From Dictyoglomus turgidum DSM 6724 (GTDB taxonomy: Bacteria > Dictyoglomota > Dictyoglomia > Dictyoglomales > Dictyoglomaceae), in assembly GCF_000021645.1 (NCBI RefSeq), contig NC_011661.1:714723-778722 (forward strand): a DNA stretch of 64,000 nt, written 5' to 3'. Shown one piece after another: positions 54,013 to 62,489 of this stretch (position 1 is the first letter of the stretch; every line of letters starts with the position of its first letter). The notes below the pieces were generated by a model. The model ran no database searches. It was not told where the DNA came from and saw only the letters and a program-made list of their open reading frames with translations. The translations under genes and the position numbers were made by a program.

Positions 54013-55893
54013 TTATCTTCGAGGAGGAATAAGTTTTATATAGTCTTCTAAAGTACCGTCCGCAAGACAACACTCTATAATTCTTTTGCCTAAGGGATCA
54101 AGATCTAAAGAGAGGAATTTTTGTAATTCTTTTTTGAAGAATGCTTTGAGCATTTCTGCCCCTTTGTCATAAGCTTCAGGTCCTACTTCAGGTTGCTGAT
54201 CTACTTGTAGAAGAGCCTTAGGTATATAATGTCCTTCCACTTTTAGGGTTTCAAGGGCAAATCCTAAAAGTGAACATCTTGCAGGCTTCAGATTATCAGG
54301 TTTAATCCTTGCGCTGCCTCTTTTAGCTAAATACTCTCTTACTATCCATTCAGGCATAAATCCTACTCTATATGCTCCGATATATTGATTGGGTATAAGT
54401 ATATACTGAGTACGAGGATAATCTAAAATTTGTTGCAATAAAAGATTGGCTTGTTTTACCATTTTTCCTGTAGCAAAGGGCCAATATGATCCAACTCCTT
54501 CACTGCTCATGAGATCTCCATCAGTTATGCTTGGGTTATCATATCCTCTTGGACTTACTAATCTCCATAGCCAGGCTAATGCAGGTGGAAGTACATGGAA
54601 TAACCCTACTATTCCGTAGGTAGGTTTTTCCTTTGTGCAAGGAGGGGTTCTAAATCCAAAGCTTCTTACATCTACCTCAACAGGTTCATTTATGATGTTA
54701 GGTACAAATCTTCTTGGCAATATTACCCTTGGATTAGGACAGGGCTTTCCTGGTTCGTCCATAGTGTGTTCCCATATTAAGGCTGTAGCTCCAGGATGCC
54801 CCTCAATATTTAGGAATATAAGAGGCTCTGGGGGATGGATAGTAATTCCTTCAAGTTGCGGATCAGTCCCATATCTTTTTATTTGGTCTACCCTTACAAA
54901 CCATCCTTGTTCTGCATCTTTTATAACCATTTTGCCACTTCCATTTTGAAGTCTTGGATGACATAAAGCCATGTCGTCAGTTATAGGAAATATTTCACAT
55001 GATTCCTTTATCTCAATGTAATATCTTTCTCCTGTAATTATATTTTCTCCTACCAGGATTCTGTTATCTTTTTCTCTATGCATTTGCTGGATCATTTCAC
55101 TCTTTCCACCACCACTTGCTCCTTCGTGCATAATTACTAATTCATTATCATAAGGAGTAACTATCTTTACTGTAGAAGCATGAGCAGTAACCCATCCTTC
55201 CATTTCACCTATATTTATAAGCACCCCATAGATACCCTTTTTAGCACTTGGCCCAGGATATAAATTATAGGAAAATACCTCGTGTCTTCCGTTGGACCTA
55301 TAGTGTACCACTATCTGTTTGCCTGAAAAATGCGTATGCCTAAAGGGAGGTGCTACATAAACGATGGCCATAGGTTCAAATTTTTCTCTTAACTGATTTC
55401 TTGGTATGAAACCTTGAATATCTGCAAGAGCCCATGCAAAAAATCCTGCATTAGAAGGAGCAATTAAAAGAGACGGATATCCCAATTCATGCCCTCCAGA
55501 CATAAAGGGCATGACAATTAATTCCTGTCCTTTAAGCCAATTAAAGGTTTTTTCTCTTAAAGAGTCAAAATCCTCTCCAAATCTTTCTTTAAATGTAGGT
55601 TTGTCAGTATCTCCCTCGTCCCCTACAACCAAGCTATCTGGGTCTCTTCTTCTCATGTAGACATCTGGATAATTTACTACGATACCATTTTTAGCTCTTG
55701 TGATTACTGCTTCTACCACTTCTCCCTTTCCAGATACTTCGTATTTTACTTCAAACTCCATATTGTCCTTCCCGCCCATAGCAAGTTCTAAGAAATGTTC
55801 TCTACTTTCAGGAATTATAATTCCTTTACAGGATATAAGAATATCCTCTACTTCTTTTGGGATGACTAAGTAAGAAACCTCTTCCCTTATCAT
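54013..55893 (-). CDS. DUF4914 family protein with a PEPCK-like P-loop
   Basis: 626 residues of the DUF4914 family. The clear motif is HEGASGGGKSEMIQQM near residues 255-270, a P-loop resembling that of phosphoenolpyruvate carboxykinase-type kinases. Other conserved stretches: MPFMSGGHELGYPSLLIAPSN, FPITDDMALCHPRL, FLNIEGHPGATALIWEH, PCPNPRVILPRRF and the EYLAKRGSARI end. A nucleotide-dependent kinase or lyase acting on a small acid is plausible; no function is known. It has an AAAGGAG ribosome site and is followed by pduL, 58 bases after its stop, pointing to acyl-phosphate or C3/C2 acid metabolism. Confidence 0.85.
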   Translation of the reverse strand: MIREEVSYLVIPKEVEDILISCKGIIIPESREHFLELAMGGKDNMEFEVKYEVSGKGEVVEAVITRAKNGIVVNYPDVYMRRRDPDSLVVGDEGDTDKPTFKERFGEDFDSLREKTFNWLKGQELIVMPFMSGGHELGYPSLLIAPSNAGFFAWALADIQGFIPRNQLREKFEPMAIVYVAPPFRHTHFSGKQIVVHYRSNGRHEVFSYNLYPGPSAKKGIYGVLINIGEMEGWVTAHASTVKIVTPYDNELVIMHEGASGGGKSEMIQQMHREKDNRILVGENIITGERYYIEIKESCEIFPITDDMALCHPRLQNGSGKMVIKDAEQGWFVRVDQIKRYGTDPQLEGITIHPPEPLIFLNIEGHPGATALIWEHTMDEPGKPCPNPRVILPRRFVPNIINEPVEVDVRSFGFRTPPCTKEKPTYGIVGLFHVLPPALAWLWRLVSPRGYDNPSITDGDLMSSEGVGSYWPFATGKMVKQANLLLQQILDYPRTQYILIPNQYIGAYRVGFMPEWIVREYLAKRGSARIKPDNLKPARCSLLGFALETLKVEGHYIPKALLQVDQQPEVGPEAYDKGAEMLKAFFKKELQKFLSLDLDPLGKRIIECCLADGTLEDYIKLIPPRR

Positions 55894-55997
55894 ATATAGA
55901 CAACTCCTTTCTAAAACAATTATAATAAAAAGAAATTATGTTAAATTCTTCATTGGAAACTTTGGTCACCGTTGATCCAGATTTTACGGAAATAAAT

Positions 55998-56038
55998 TTA
56001 ACACAAAAAGATGTTAAAATCAATAAAAATTGTGTTAA
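55998..56038 (+). promoter_or_regulatory. Operator-like inverted repeat around the folC promoter
   Basis: TTAACACAA at 55998-56006 and TTGTGTTAA at 56030-56038 are perfect inverted nine-base arms, centres 32 bases apart. Between them lies TGTTAAAAT (56012-56020), an extended -10. One arm sits in the -35/-10 spacer, the other just after the expected start, a layout suited to a repressor. No regulator is identified. Confidence 0.45.
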
Positions 56039-56060
56039 TAAAACTGGGAGGGATAAAAAA

Positions 56061-57392
56061 GTGTCATACTTTGAGAGATTAAATTACCTTAATAGCTTTA
56101 TTAATTATGAGAAACGTCTTGACAACATAACCTATGAAGAAAAAAAATTTTATCTCGAACGAATGAGATACTTATTGAAATTAATGGGGAATCCTCAAGA
56201 TAATCTCCAGGCTTTTCATGTGGCTGGCACAAAAGGCAAGGGATCTACCTCAGCTATGATTTTTTCAATCTTGAAGGAGGCAGGTTATAAGGTAGGTCTT
56301 TACACTTCTCCTCATCTTCAATCCATAAGGGAAAGAATATCTACCCATAAGGGTTTCATCTCTCAAGAAGAATTTATTGATCTCATTGATTACGCAAAGC
56401 CCTATATAGAAGAGGCTAAGAAACATCCTATTTTTGGCCCTCCAACCTTTTTTGAAGTTTTAACTGCTCTTGCTTTTTTATATTTTTACATAAAAAAACT
56501 TGATTATGTGGTTATAGAAGTGGGACTTGGGGGGAGATTAGATGCAACAAATGTTATTAATCCTCTTGTCTCGATCATAACTCCCATAGGTTTTGACCAT
56601 ATGCATATATTAGGTAATACAATCGAGAAAATTGCCTTTGAGAAGGCTGGAATAATTAAGGAAGGAAAATTTGTCATATCTTCTATTCAAAAAGAGGAAG
56701 CAGAGAAAGTTATCGCAAAAGTTGCAAAGGAGAGAAATGCTATTTATTATAAAATAGATAATCTTTTTAAATGGGAAAGAAAAGATTTTAGTCTTAACGG
56801 ACAGAGGTTTTTATTGAGTGGAAAAGATATAAATGAAGAGTTTTTTATTCCCCTTCTTGGAGAACATCAAATTGTTAATGCTATTACTGCCTTTGGAGCC
56901 ATATATTTACTAAGGGATAAATTAAGTATAGATTATGAAACTGTGAGAGAAGGATTTAAAAAAGTACAATGGATGGGGAGATTTCAAATTGTTAGTAAAA
57001 GTCCTTTGACAATCATAGATGGAGCCCATAATGTGGAATCTGCTATAGCTTTAAGAGATACTTTAAAAAATTATGTAAACTTTAATAGGTTATTCTTAAT
57101 ATGCGGGCTTATGAAAGATAAGGATGCTGAAGGTTTTCTTAAAATCTTGAATCCTTTGGTTTATAGCTACAATTTTGTTCCCTTATCTTCTCATAGAACT
57201 AGAAGTCCAGAGGAGCTTGGTAATATAGTTAAATCTTTTAATGCCGATGCTAATATAAATCTACATACTAACTTTTATGAGGCAATAAATTTTGTCAAAA
57301 AAGAAGCCTCACCTGAAGATTTAATACTTATCACAGGGTCTCTATATCTTGCAGGTGAGGCTTTAAATTATTTTTATGGAAACTTAGACTAA
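56061..57392 (+). CDS. folC: Folylpolyglutamate synthase / dihydrofolate synthase
   Basis: 443 residues from GTG 56061, chosen because GGGAGG precedes it by eight bases; an open frame reaches 55938 but would need a 41-residue extension through the promoter. The enzyme adds glutamate to folates and couples dihydropteroate with Glu. Has the ATP-binding loop AGTKGKGSTSAM, SPHLQSIRERIS, VEVGLGGRLDATN, FDHMHILG, IDGAHN and the SHRTRSPEEL C-terminal domain. Alone on the plus strand, divergent from the DUF4914 operon; its last four bases overlap the PDO gene. Confidence 0.95.
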   Translation: MSYFERLNYLNSFINYEKRLDNITYEEKKFYLERMRYLLKLMGNPQDNLQAFHVAGTKGKGSTSAMIFSILKEAGYKVGLYTSPHLQSIRERISTHKGFISQEEFIDLIDYAKPYIEEAKKHPIFGPPTFFEVLTALAFLYFYIKKLDYVVIEVGLGGRLDATNVINPLVSIITPIGFDHMHILGNTIEKIAFEKAGIIKEGKFVISSIQKEEAEKVIAKVAKERNAIYYKIDNLFKWERKDFSLNGQRFLLSGKDINEEFFIPLLGEHQIVNAITAFGAIYLLRDKLSIDYETVREGFKKVQWMGRFQIVSKSPLTIIDGAHNVESAIALRDTLKNYVNFNRLFLICGLMKDKDAEGFLKILNPLVYSYNFVPLSSHRTRSPEELGNIVKSFNADANINLHTNFYEAINFVKKEASPEDLILITGSLYLAGEALNYFYGNLD

Positions 57393-58072
57393 GCTTTTAA
57401 AGCAGACTTGAAATATTCGAGAAAGACATTTTCTGGTACAGCTCCCTCGATTTCTACCTTTTCATTTATTATGGTCTTGGGAACACCAGTCACATCGTAT
57501 TTCTCAGCAAGATGTGGAAATTCAATGGCCTCAATCATATCTGCAGTAATTAGTGGATTTTCCATGGCAAATTGGTGGGCAAGTCTTACTGCTCTTGGAC
57601 AATAGGGACATGTAGGGGTGACAAATACCTGAATATGTACTGGTTTATCAACAGTGGCAAGAAAGGCTTTTGTATTTGGTGAAAGTTGAGTTTCACCACG
57701 AGATATATCAATAATATCCTCAATTAGACTTGAGAATTCATAACCTGATGGAATACCAAAATATCTTACTCCCAGTACATTATTATTCTTTTCGAAAAGA
57801 ATTGCAGGAATTTTGTCCAAATTGTATTTTTTAGCAAGTATTTCGTCGGTTAAGAAGTCATGAATTTCGAGTTCTAATTTGTCTGAGAGAGACACAAGCT
57901 CTTCTAAAATTTCTCTTGTTTGTTGACAATAAGGGCATTCAACTCTTCCTGGAACAACTAATTTACTTCCTGCAGCTTTATCGCTGAAAAGTATAATTTT
58001 TAACTTGTCCTTGAGATTTTCTCTAAATAGATTTTCCAAATATTGACGGTCCTCTTCTTTTAATAGAGCCAT
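57389..58072 (-). CDS. Protein disulfide oxidoreductase with two thioredoxin folds
   Basis: 227 residues with two consecutive thioredoxin/glutaredoxin folds. The first has Cys46-Pro-Tyr-Cys49 (ECPYCQQ), the second Cys154-Pro-Tyr-Cys157 (TCPYCPRA), and a cis-proline in IPAILF and VPKTII. Such PDOs are typical of thermophiles, where disulfide bonds stabilise cytoplasmic proteins. The thioredoxin reductase gene lies three bases upstream, so the pair forms a redox system. The ribosome site is GAGGTTT. Both active sites are intact. Confidence 0.93.
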   Translation of the reverse strand: MALLKEEDRQYLENLFRENLKDKLKIILFSDKAAGSKLVVPGRVECPYCQQTREILEELVSLSDKLELEIHDFLTDEILAKKYNLDKIPAILFEKNNNVLGVRYFGIPSGYEFSSLIEDIIDISRGETQLSPNTKAFLATVDKPVHIQVFVTPTCPYCPRAVRLAHQFAMENPLITADMIEAIEFPHLAEKYDVTGVPKTIINEKVEIEGAVPENVFLEYFKSALKA

Positions 58073-58075
58073 TTG

Positions 58076-59047
58076 TTAAACCTCCTTGTAATTTAATTCT
58101 TCTAAAAATTTGCTTGCTTCCATACCAGCTATTGCTCCATCAGCGACCGCAGTTACTATTTGTCTTAAAACCTTACCTCTTACATCTCCTGCTGCATATA
58201 TTCCAGGCATAGAAGTATGCATTTTCTCATCTGTTATTATAAAACCATTTGGATCTAAATTCAAAATATCTTTAAAAAGCTCTGTATTAGGAATTAAACC
58301 TACGTAGATGAATACACCATCTACAGGAAAAATTTTGGTTTCTCCTGTTTTAAGATCTTCTAATACTAATCTTTCAACTTTTTTCTCTCCTTCTATGGCT
58401 TTTACTACATGGCTCCATAGAAATTTAATTTTAGGATTAGAGAAAGCTCTTTGCTGAGTTATCTTTTCGGCTCTTAGAGTATCTCTTCGATGAATAATTG
58501 TTACTTCTTCGGCAAATTTTGTTAGGTAAATTGCCTCCTCAACAGCAGAATCTCCTCCTCCAATAACTGCTACTTTTTTCCTAATAAAAAAGGCGCCATC
58601 ACATACTGCACAATAGGAAACACCTTTCCCTATAAAGTCTTCTTCTCCAGGGACCTCTAATTTTCTTGGTCTTGTTCCAGTTGCGATAATAAGAGTAGGA
58701 GCTCTGAAAGTTCCCTGTGATGTTTCAACTATTTTCCAGTTTCCGTCTATTTTTAAGGATAATACATCAGATTCTAATATTTTGGAACCAAATTTTTTAG
58801 CTTGAGTTTCCATTCTTTTTACTAACTCTTCACCCGTTATTCCTTCTGGAAAACCAGGATAATTGTCTATTTTTTCTGTAAGAGCTGCATTGCCTCCTAA
58901 TATACCCTTTTCAATAATTAGGGTTCGCCATAGATTTCTTCCAGTATATATTCCTGCTGTAAGCCCTGCTGGTCCTCCTCCTAAGATAATTACATCTTGT
59001 ACTTCTTCAATCTTTTCTATAGGTTTTGTTATGGATATAAACTCCAT
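58076..59047 (-). CDS. trxB: Thioredoxin reductase
   Basis: 323-residue FAD/NAD(P)H enzyme. FAD site DVIILGGGPAGLTAGIYTGRN, redox disulfide Cys146-Ala-Val-Cys149 (SYCAVCDG), NAD(P) site VAVIGGGDSAVEEAIYLT and the GIYAAGDVRGKVLRQIVTAV end are all present. It reduces the PDO encoded three bases downstream. Ribosome site GGGAGGTG. The electron donor may be NADPH or NADH; the HRRDTLRA segment suggests NADPH. Confidence 0.96.
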   Translation of the reverse strand: MEFISITKPIEKIEEVQDVIILGGGPAGLTAGIYTGRNLWRTLIIEKGILGGNAALTEKIDNYPGFPEGITGEELVKRMETQAKKFGSKILESDVLSLKIDGNWKIVETSQGTFRAPTLIIATGTRPRKLEVPGEEDFIGKGVSYCAVCDGAFFIRKKVAVIGGGDSAVEEAIYLTKFAEEVTIIHRRDTLRAEKITQQRAFSNPKIKFLWSHVVKAIEGEKKVERLVLEDLKTGETKIFPVDGVFIYVGLIPNTELFKDILNLDPNGFIITDEKMHTSMPGIYAAGDVRGKVLRQIVTAVADGAIAGMEASKFLEELNYKEV

Positions 59048-59117
59048 TTTTTCACCTCCCTTTTAATATACCATATGGAGTATATCAAAAATTGATAACA
59101 TTTCAATAGATTTTATG

Positions 59118-59969
59118 TTAAGAAACTTTAAAGATTGGTTCTAAGTCTTGAGCTTTTTGTTTAAGAATATTTAACTCCTCATCAGTTAGTGGTTTAAAGT
59201 TTTCTCCAACTTCTACTGCCCATTTGAAGAATTTATATTCCCCAGGGGGTATAGCTGCTGTTATGGGTTGAGATAAGGTAAATCTTAATGCCAGTTGGGC
59301 AAGTTCTTTGTCATCTATAGGGTCATACCAACATTTGGGATATCTTCTTTCTTGTCCTTCTGGAATTATAGTCTTTGCCATCGCTTTTAAGGCAAGTATG
59401 GTTACGTTTTTTTCTTGCGCTTTTTTTACTACCTGAGGACCAAAATTTCCGTTAAAGAAATTTACCCAATTTATAGGGAAAAGAATAGAATCAAAATCAA
59501 AGATTTCAAGAAGTTTTAAGGCGACTTCAACAGAATGAGCTGAAAATCCTATATATCTTATTATTCCATCTTTTTTAGCTTTTATAAAAGCTTCTAAAGC
59601 CCCATTAGGACCTGTAACTAATTGGAAATCTTCTTCTGTAGTCATGGCATGTAACTGATATAGATCAAAATGGTCTGTTTCAAGTTTTTTTAGAGACCTT
59701 TGAAGTTCTTCCCAAGCTTTGTCCTTGATTCTTTCCATGGTTTTACAAGCGAGAAAAATATCTTTTCTTTTTCCACGAAGGGCTGGTCCAAGTTTATCTT
59801 CAGCATCTCCATAGGATGGTGCCACATCAAAGTAGTTAATTCCAAGATCTATAGCTTCAGCAACTCTCCTGTTGGCTTCCTTTTGTTCTTCGTTCATTAC
59901 TAATATTCCACCAAATCCAATAATAGAGAGGAGTTCTCTATTTTTGCCATAGGGTCTTTTTTGGATCAT
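59118..59969 (-). CDS. Aldo/keto reductase
   Basis: 283 residues, a TIM-barrel NAD(P)H oxidoreductase. Catalytic set: Asp and Tyr in YFDVAPSYGDAEDKLG, Lys in FLACKT, His in LYQLHAM. A GTG at 59978 is in frame but lies inside AGGAGGTG; the ATG at 59969 is correctly spaced and chosen. The DUF-like class with YRFKIGFSAHSVEVALKLLE-type segments acts on unknown carbonyls. Divergent from the MATE gene. A ferredoxin-containing C-terminal extension, seen in related proteins, is absent. Confidence 0.9.
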   Translation of the reverse strand: MIQKRPYGKNRELLSIIGFGGILVMNEEQKEANRRVAEAIDLGINYFDVAPSYGDAEDKLGPALRGKRKDIFLACKTMERIKDKAWEELQRSLKKLETDHFDLYQLHAMTTEEDFQLVTGPNGALEAFIKAKKDGIIRYIGFSAHSVEVALKLLEIFDFDSILFPINWVNFFNGNFGPQVVKKAQEKNVTILALKAMAKTIIPEGQERRYPKCWYDPIDDKELAQLALRFTLSQPITAAIPPGEYKFFKWAVEVGENFKPLTDEELNILKQKAQDLEPIFKVS

Positions 59970-60018
59970 AAAAGACACCTCCTAAATTTTTATACTTTTA
60001 TTTTAGCTTATCTTTTCA

Positions 60019-60047
60019 TTGCAAAAAAGTATGCTTTCGAATATAAT
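60019..60047 (+). promoter_or_regulatory. Promoter of the MATE gene
   Basis: TTGCAA at 60019-60024 and TATAAT at 60042-60047, spacer 17. Start near 60054. The transcript then meets the terminator hairpin 18 bases on, so the promoter and terminator are part of one control region. Confidence 0.6.
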
Positions 60048-60053
60048 ATATTC

Positions 60054-60147
60054 ACACACCCCCCTCCTTACGAGAGGCTGGAGAAATAACCATGAAACTC
60101 CAGCCTCTCTTTTTTAATGGGGTTATATAGTTGGAGGAAAAGCAAAG
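60054..60147 (+). ncRNA. Candidate terminator-controlled leader RNA of the MATE gene
   Basis: Between the promoter and the ATG lies a perfect 12-base-pair hairpin (arms 60072-60083 and 60098-60109, loop 14) followed by six T at 60110-60115, an intrinsic terminator in front of its gene. The 5' half of the stem can instead pair: CCTC (60063-60066) with GAGG (60074-60077) leaving a CTTACGA loop. ATAACC in the terminator loop (60086-60091) is complementary to GGTTAT at 60121-60126, and CTCCA (60098-60102) to TGGAG at 60132-60136 around the ribosome site. It is probably a regulated attenuator; the ligand is unknown. Confidence 0.55.
60072..60115 (+). terminator. Intrinsic terminator inside the MATE leader
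   Basis: GAGAGGCTGGAG and CTCCAGCCTCTC pair perfectly over 12 bases, followed by TTTTTT. It lies 32 bases before the MATE start and would stop transcripts begun at the promoter just upstream. Confidence 0.8.
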
Positions 60148-61524
60148 ATGCTTGAAGATGAACGGGGTAAAATAGGTAAAAGAGTTCTTGCTCTTGCTAT
60201 ACCCGTTTTGTTAGAAAACCTATTTCAGCTTGTCTTTAGTTTTGTGGATATGATTTTTGTAGGGTTTTTAGGAGCGGTTGCTCTTGCCGCGGTGGGATTA
60301 GGGATGCAAGTTATTAACGTAATTCTTGCTATTATTGCGTCTCTTACTGTGGGTACTATGGTTACAGTGGCTTATAGTGTAGGTGCTAAAAAGCATAATG
60401 ATGCTGCAAGGTATTTGGAGAACTCATTAGTTTTAGGCTTTTATCTCTCAATTTTGATTCTTCTATTTGGTTTATTTGGAACCGATAAACTTTTACAGAT
60501 TTTAGGTGCAAAAGGAGAGCTTCTTTATAATTCTTCTCTTTATTTAAAATACATTCTTATTCCTAGCTTTTTAATTGTGTATATGTCTATAATCTCTTCT
60601 GCTTTGAGGGGGTCAGGTGATACAAAAACCCCCTTATATGTAAGTATAGTTTCAAATGCTTTAAATATTTTCTTGGATTATGTGTTTGTTTTTGGCAAAT
60701 TTGGATTTCCTAAGATGGGGGTTGCAGGTGCAGCTTTGGCAACAACTTTGTCTCGCTTGTTAGGTATGGTTATTCTTTTTTATATTATTTATAAGAGAAA
60801 TGATTTTTTAAGCTGTAAGTTTTCCTGCAAGATTGTTCCTGAGAAAGATGTCAGTACCCAAATACTAAAGATAGGTATTCCTACATCTCTTGAGCAACTC
60901 CTCTTTAACATGGGAGCTCTTCTTTATGCTACTATTGTATTAAGCTTGGGTACTAAGGTTTATGCAGCTCATAGAATAGCATTAAATGTAGAATCTCTTT
61001 CTTTTCAGCCTGGTTTTGCTTTTGGGGTTGCAGCAACAACTCTTGTGGGGCAGTATAAGGGGGCAAGGGAAGATGATTTGGCAAGATTAGCCTCTATTGA
61101 ATCATGGAGGAAAGCTGTTATCTTCATGGGAAGTGTTGGCGTCCTTCTTTTTTTCTTTCCGGAGTATCTGGTTCAAATATTTACAAGAGATATGGAAGTA
61201 ATTAAATGTGCTTCATCAGTATTAAAAATTATTGCCGTGATTCAACCACTTCTTGCAACTGCAAATGTTATGTCTGGATCCTTAAGAGGAGCTGGTTTTT
61301 CTAAGATTCCTATGGTAATAAGTGGCGTAGGTATGTGGTCTATTAGGATACCTCTCGCTTATGTGTTAGCTTTGAAGATGGGTTTAGGACTTACTGGAGC
61401 ATGGATTGCTATGGCCACAGACATATCTTTAAAAGCAGTTGCTAATTATTACATGTTTATAATCAAAAAGTATTATAAAAAGGAAAGTTTTAAACTAAGG
61501 TATGAAGAAGCTATTAGTAATTGA
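60148..61524 (+). CDS. MATE-family multidrug/sodium efflux transporter
   Basis: 458 residues with twelve predicted membrane spans in two six-span halves. ALAIPVLLENLFQLVFSFVDM, RGSGDTKTPLYVSIVSNALN and the second-half PTSLEQLLFNMGALLYA and GSLRGAGFSKIPM motifs are typical of MATE proteins (NorM/DinF-like). Exchanges drugs or metabolites for Na+ or H+. Ribosome site TTGGAGG ten bases before the ATG. Transcription is likely controlled by the leader terminator. Its end overlaps lipB by 23 bases. The substrate is not known. Confidence 0.92.
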   Translation: MLEDERGKIGKRVLALAIPVLLENLFQLVFSFVDMIFVGFLGAVALAAVGLGMQVINVILAIIASLTVGTMVTVAYSVGAKKHNDAARYLENSLVLGFYLSILILLFGLFGTDKLLQILGAKGELLYNSSLYLKYILIPSFLIVYMSIISSALRGSGDTKTPLYVSIVSNALNIFLDYVFVFGKFGFPKMGVAGAALATTLSRLLGMVILFYIIYKRNDFLSCKFSCKIVPEKDVSTQILKIGIPTSLEQLLFNMGALLYATIVLSLGTKVYAAHRIALNVESLSFQPGFAFGVAATTLVGQYKGAREDDLARLASIESWRKAVIFMGSVGVLLFFFPEYLVQIFTRDMEVIKCASSVLKIIAVIQPLLATANVMSGSLRGAGFSKIPMVISGVGMWSIRIPLAYVLALKMGLGLTGAWIAMATDISLKAVANYYMFIIKKYYKKESFKLRYEEAISN

Positions 61525-62200
61525 TTTTAAAGAGAAAATAAAATATGAAGACGCATGGAATTTTCAGAGAAAACTTCATGATTTGAGGGTAAATAATATT
61601 ATTTACGATACCTTGATACTTTTAGAACACTTTCCAGTAATAACCTTGGGAAAGTTCGGAAATGAGAGTAATTTACTTAAGAGGAAGGAAGAGCTTGAAG
61701 ATATAGGGATAGACTTTTTAAGGGTTGATAGGGGAGGAGATATTACTTATCATGGTCCCTTACAACTTGTAGGTTATCTTATTTTCAGGGTTGAAGGGGT
61801 AAAAAATTTTGTTTTAAAAATTGAGAGATCTATCATAAACGTCCTTAATGAGTATGGTATAGAGGCAAAAGAGAATCTAAAATATCCAGGAGTTTGGGTA
61901 GGTGATAGGAAAATAGCTGCTATAGGTATTGCTATAAAGAAAAAAGTCTCTTATCATGGATTTGCGTTAAATGTAAGTAACGATTTAACACCTTTTTCTT
62001 ATATAATTCCTTGTGGTTTAAAGGATAAAAAAGTTACCTCAATACTAAAAGAGGCAGACTTTTCTCCTTCCATGGAGGATGTTAAGAAAAAAGTCTGCCT
62101 CTCAGTAGTTAGAGAATTTGGCTTTGACTCGTTTAAGGTTTTTAATTTTTCTTCCTATAAGGAACTGTCCAATTTTGATATGCTTTTGGAGGACCAATAA
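61502..62200 (+). CDS. lipB: Octanoyl-[acyl carrier protein]:protein N-octanoyltransferase (LipB)
   Basis: 232 residues. Transfers octanoate to lipoyl domains, the first step in lipoate formation. RVDRGGDITYHGPLQLVGYLIF is diagnostic, as are KYPGVWVGDRKIAAIGIAI and the catalytic Cys in IIPCGLKDKKVTSI with its Lys. It starts 23 bases inside the MATE gene with a weak ribosome site. A long inverted repeat lies within its coding sequence. Its end overlaps the convergent small membrane protein gene by 59 bases. No lipA is in the window. Confidence 0.93.
   Translation: MKKLLVIDFKEKIKYEDAWNFQRKLHDLRVNNIIYDTLILLEHFPVITLGKFGNESNLLKRKEELEDIGIDFLRVDRGGDITYHGPLQLVGYLIFRVEGVKNFVLKIERSIINVLNEYGIEAKENLKYPGVWVGDRKIAAIGIAIKKKVSYHGFALNVSNDLTPFSYIIPCGLKDKKVTSILKEADFSPSMEDVKKKVCLSVVREFGFDSFKVFNFSSYKELSNFDMLLEDQ
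62050..62102 (+). repeat. Long inverted repeat inside lipB
   Basis: A perfect 14-base inverted repeat (62050-62063 and 62089-62102) inside the coding sequence, with a nested CTCC/GGAG pair in the 25-base loop. It would form a strong hairpin in the lipB message on the plus strand. Confidence 0.6.
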
Positions 62201-62489
62201 TTTCTATAAGTGCTATAATCTCTGGTAAATTATTTTTTAGGCTTTTTTCAATATATGTTTCTTCAATCTTTTTTTCCTTTTTAACTTTTTCTTCTATTTT
62301 TTCCTTTTTTTCAACTGTTTTCTTAGGGAGTAAAATCTCTTTTGGAACTTCTTTTTTAATCTCTTCTTCTTTAGGTATCTCAGCTTTTTTTATGATAATT
62401 TCTCTTTTATTCTTTACTTCTTTTGCAGTGTTTAATATGGCAGAAACAATAACAAAGAGTATATATAAAATTATCAGCCATTCAAACAT
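62142..62489 (-). CDS. Small Lys/Glu-rich membrane-anchored protein
   Basis: 115 residues: one N-terminal membrane span (about 4-20), then a highly charged Lys/Glu linker (about 25-80) and a short hydrophobic tail with EIIALIEIIGPP. I recognise no family. It starts one base after the floA stop (TAAATG), so it belongs to the NfeD-FloA operon and may be a membrane partner of FloA. Its end overlaps lipB by 59 bases. The charged part is low complexity. Confidence 0.6.
   Translation of the reverse strand: MFEWLIILYILFVIVSAILNTAKEVKNKREIIIKKAEIPKEEEIKKEVPKEILLPKKTVEKKEKIEEKVKKEKKIEETYIEKSLKNNLPEIIALIEIIGPPKAYQNWTVPYRKKN

Noticed and set aside
55938-56060. N-terminal extension of FolC from ATG 55938
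   Set aside because: The extra residues look random, cover the promoter and inverted repeat, and have no ribosome site; GTG 56061 is well placed.
60063-60077. Guanidine-II (mini-ykkC) riboswitch before the MATE gene, suggested by ACGA in a loop
   Set aside because: That class needs two hairpins with ACGR loops; only one such loop is seen and its closing stem is short.
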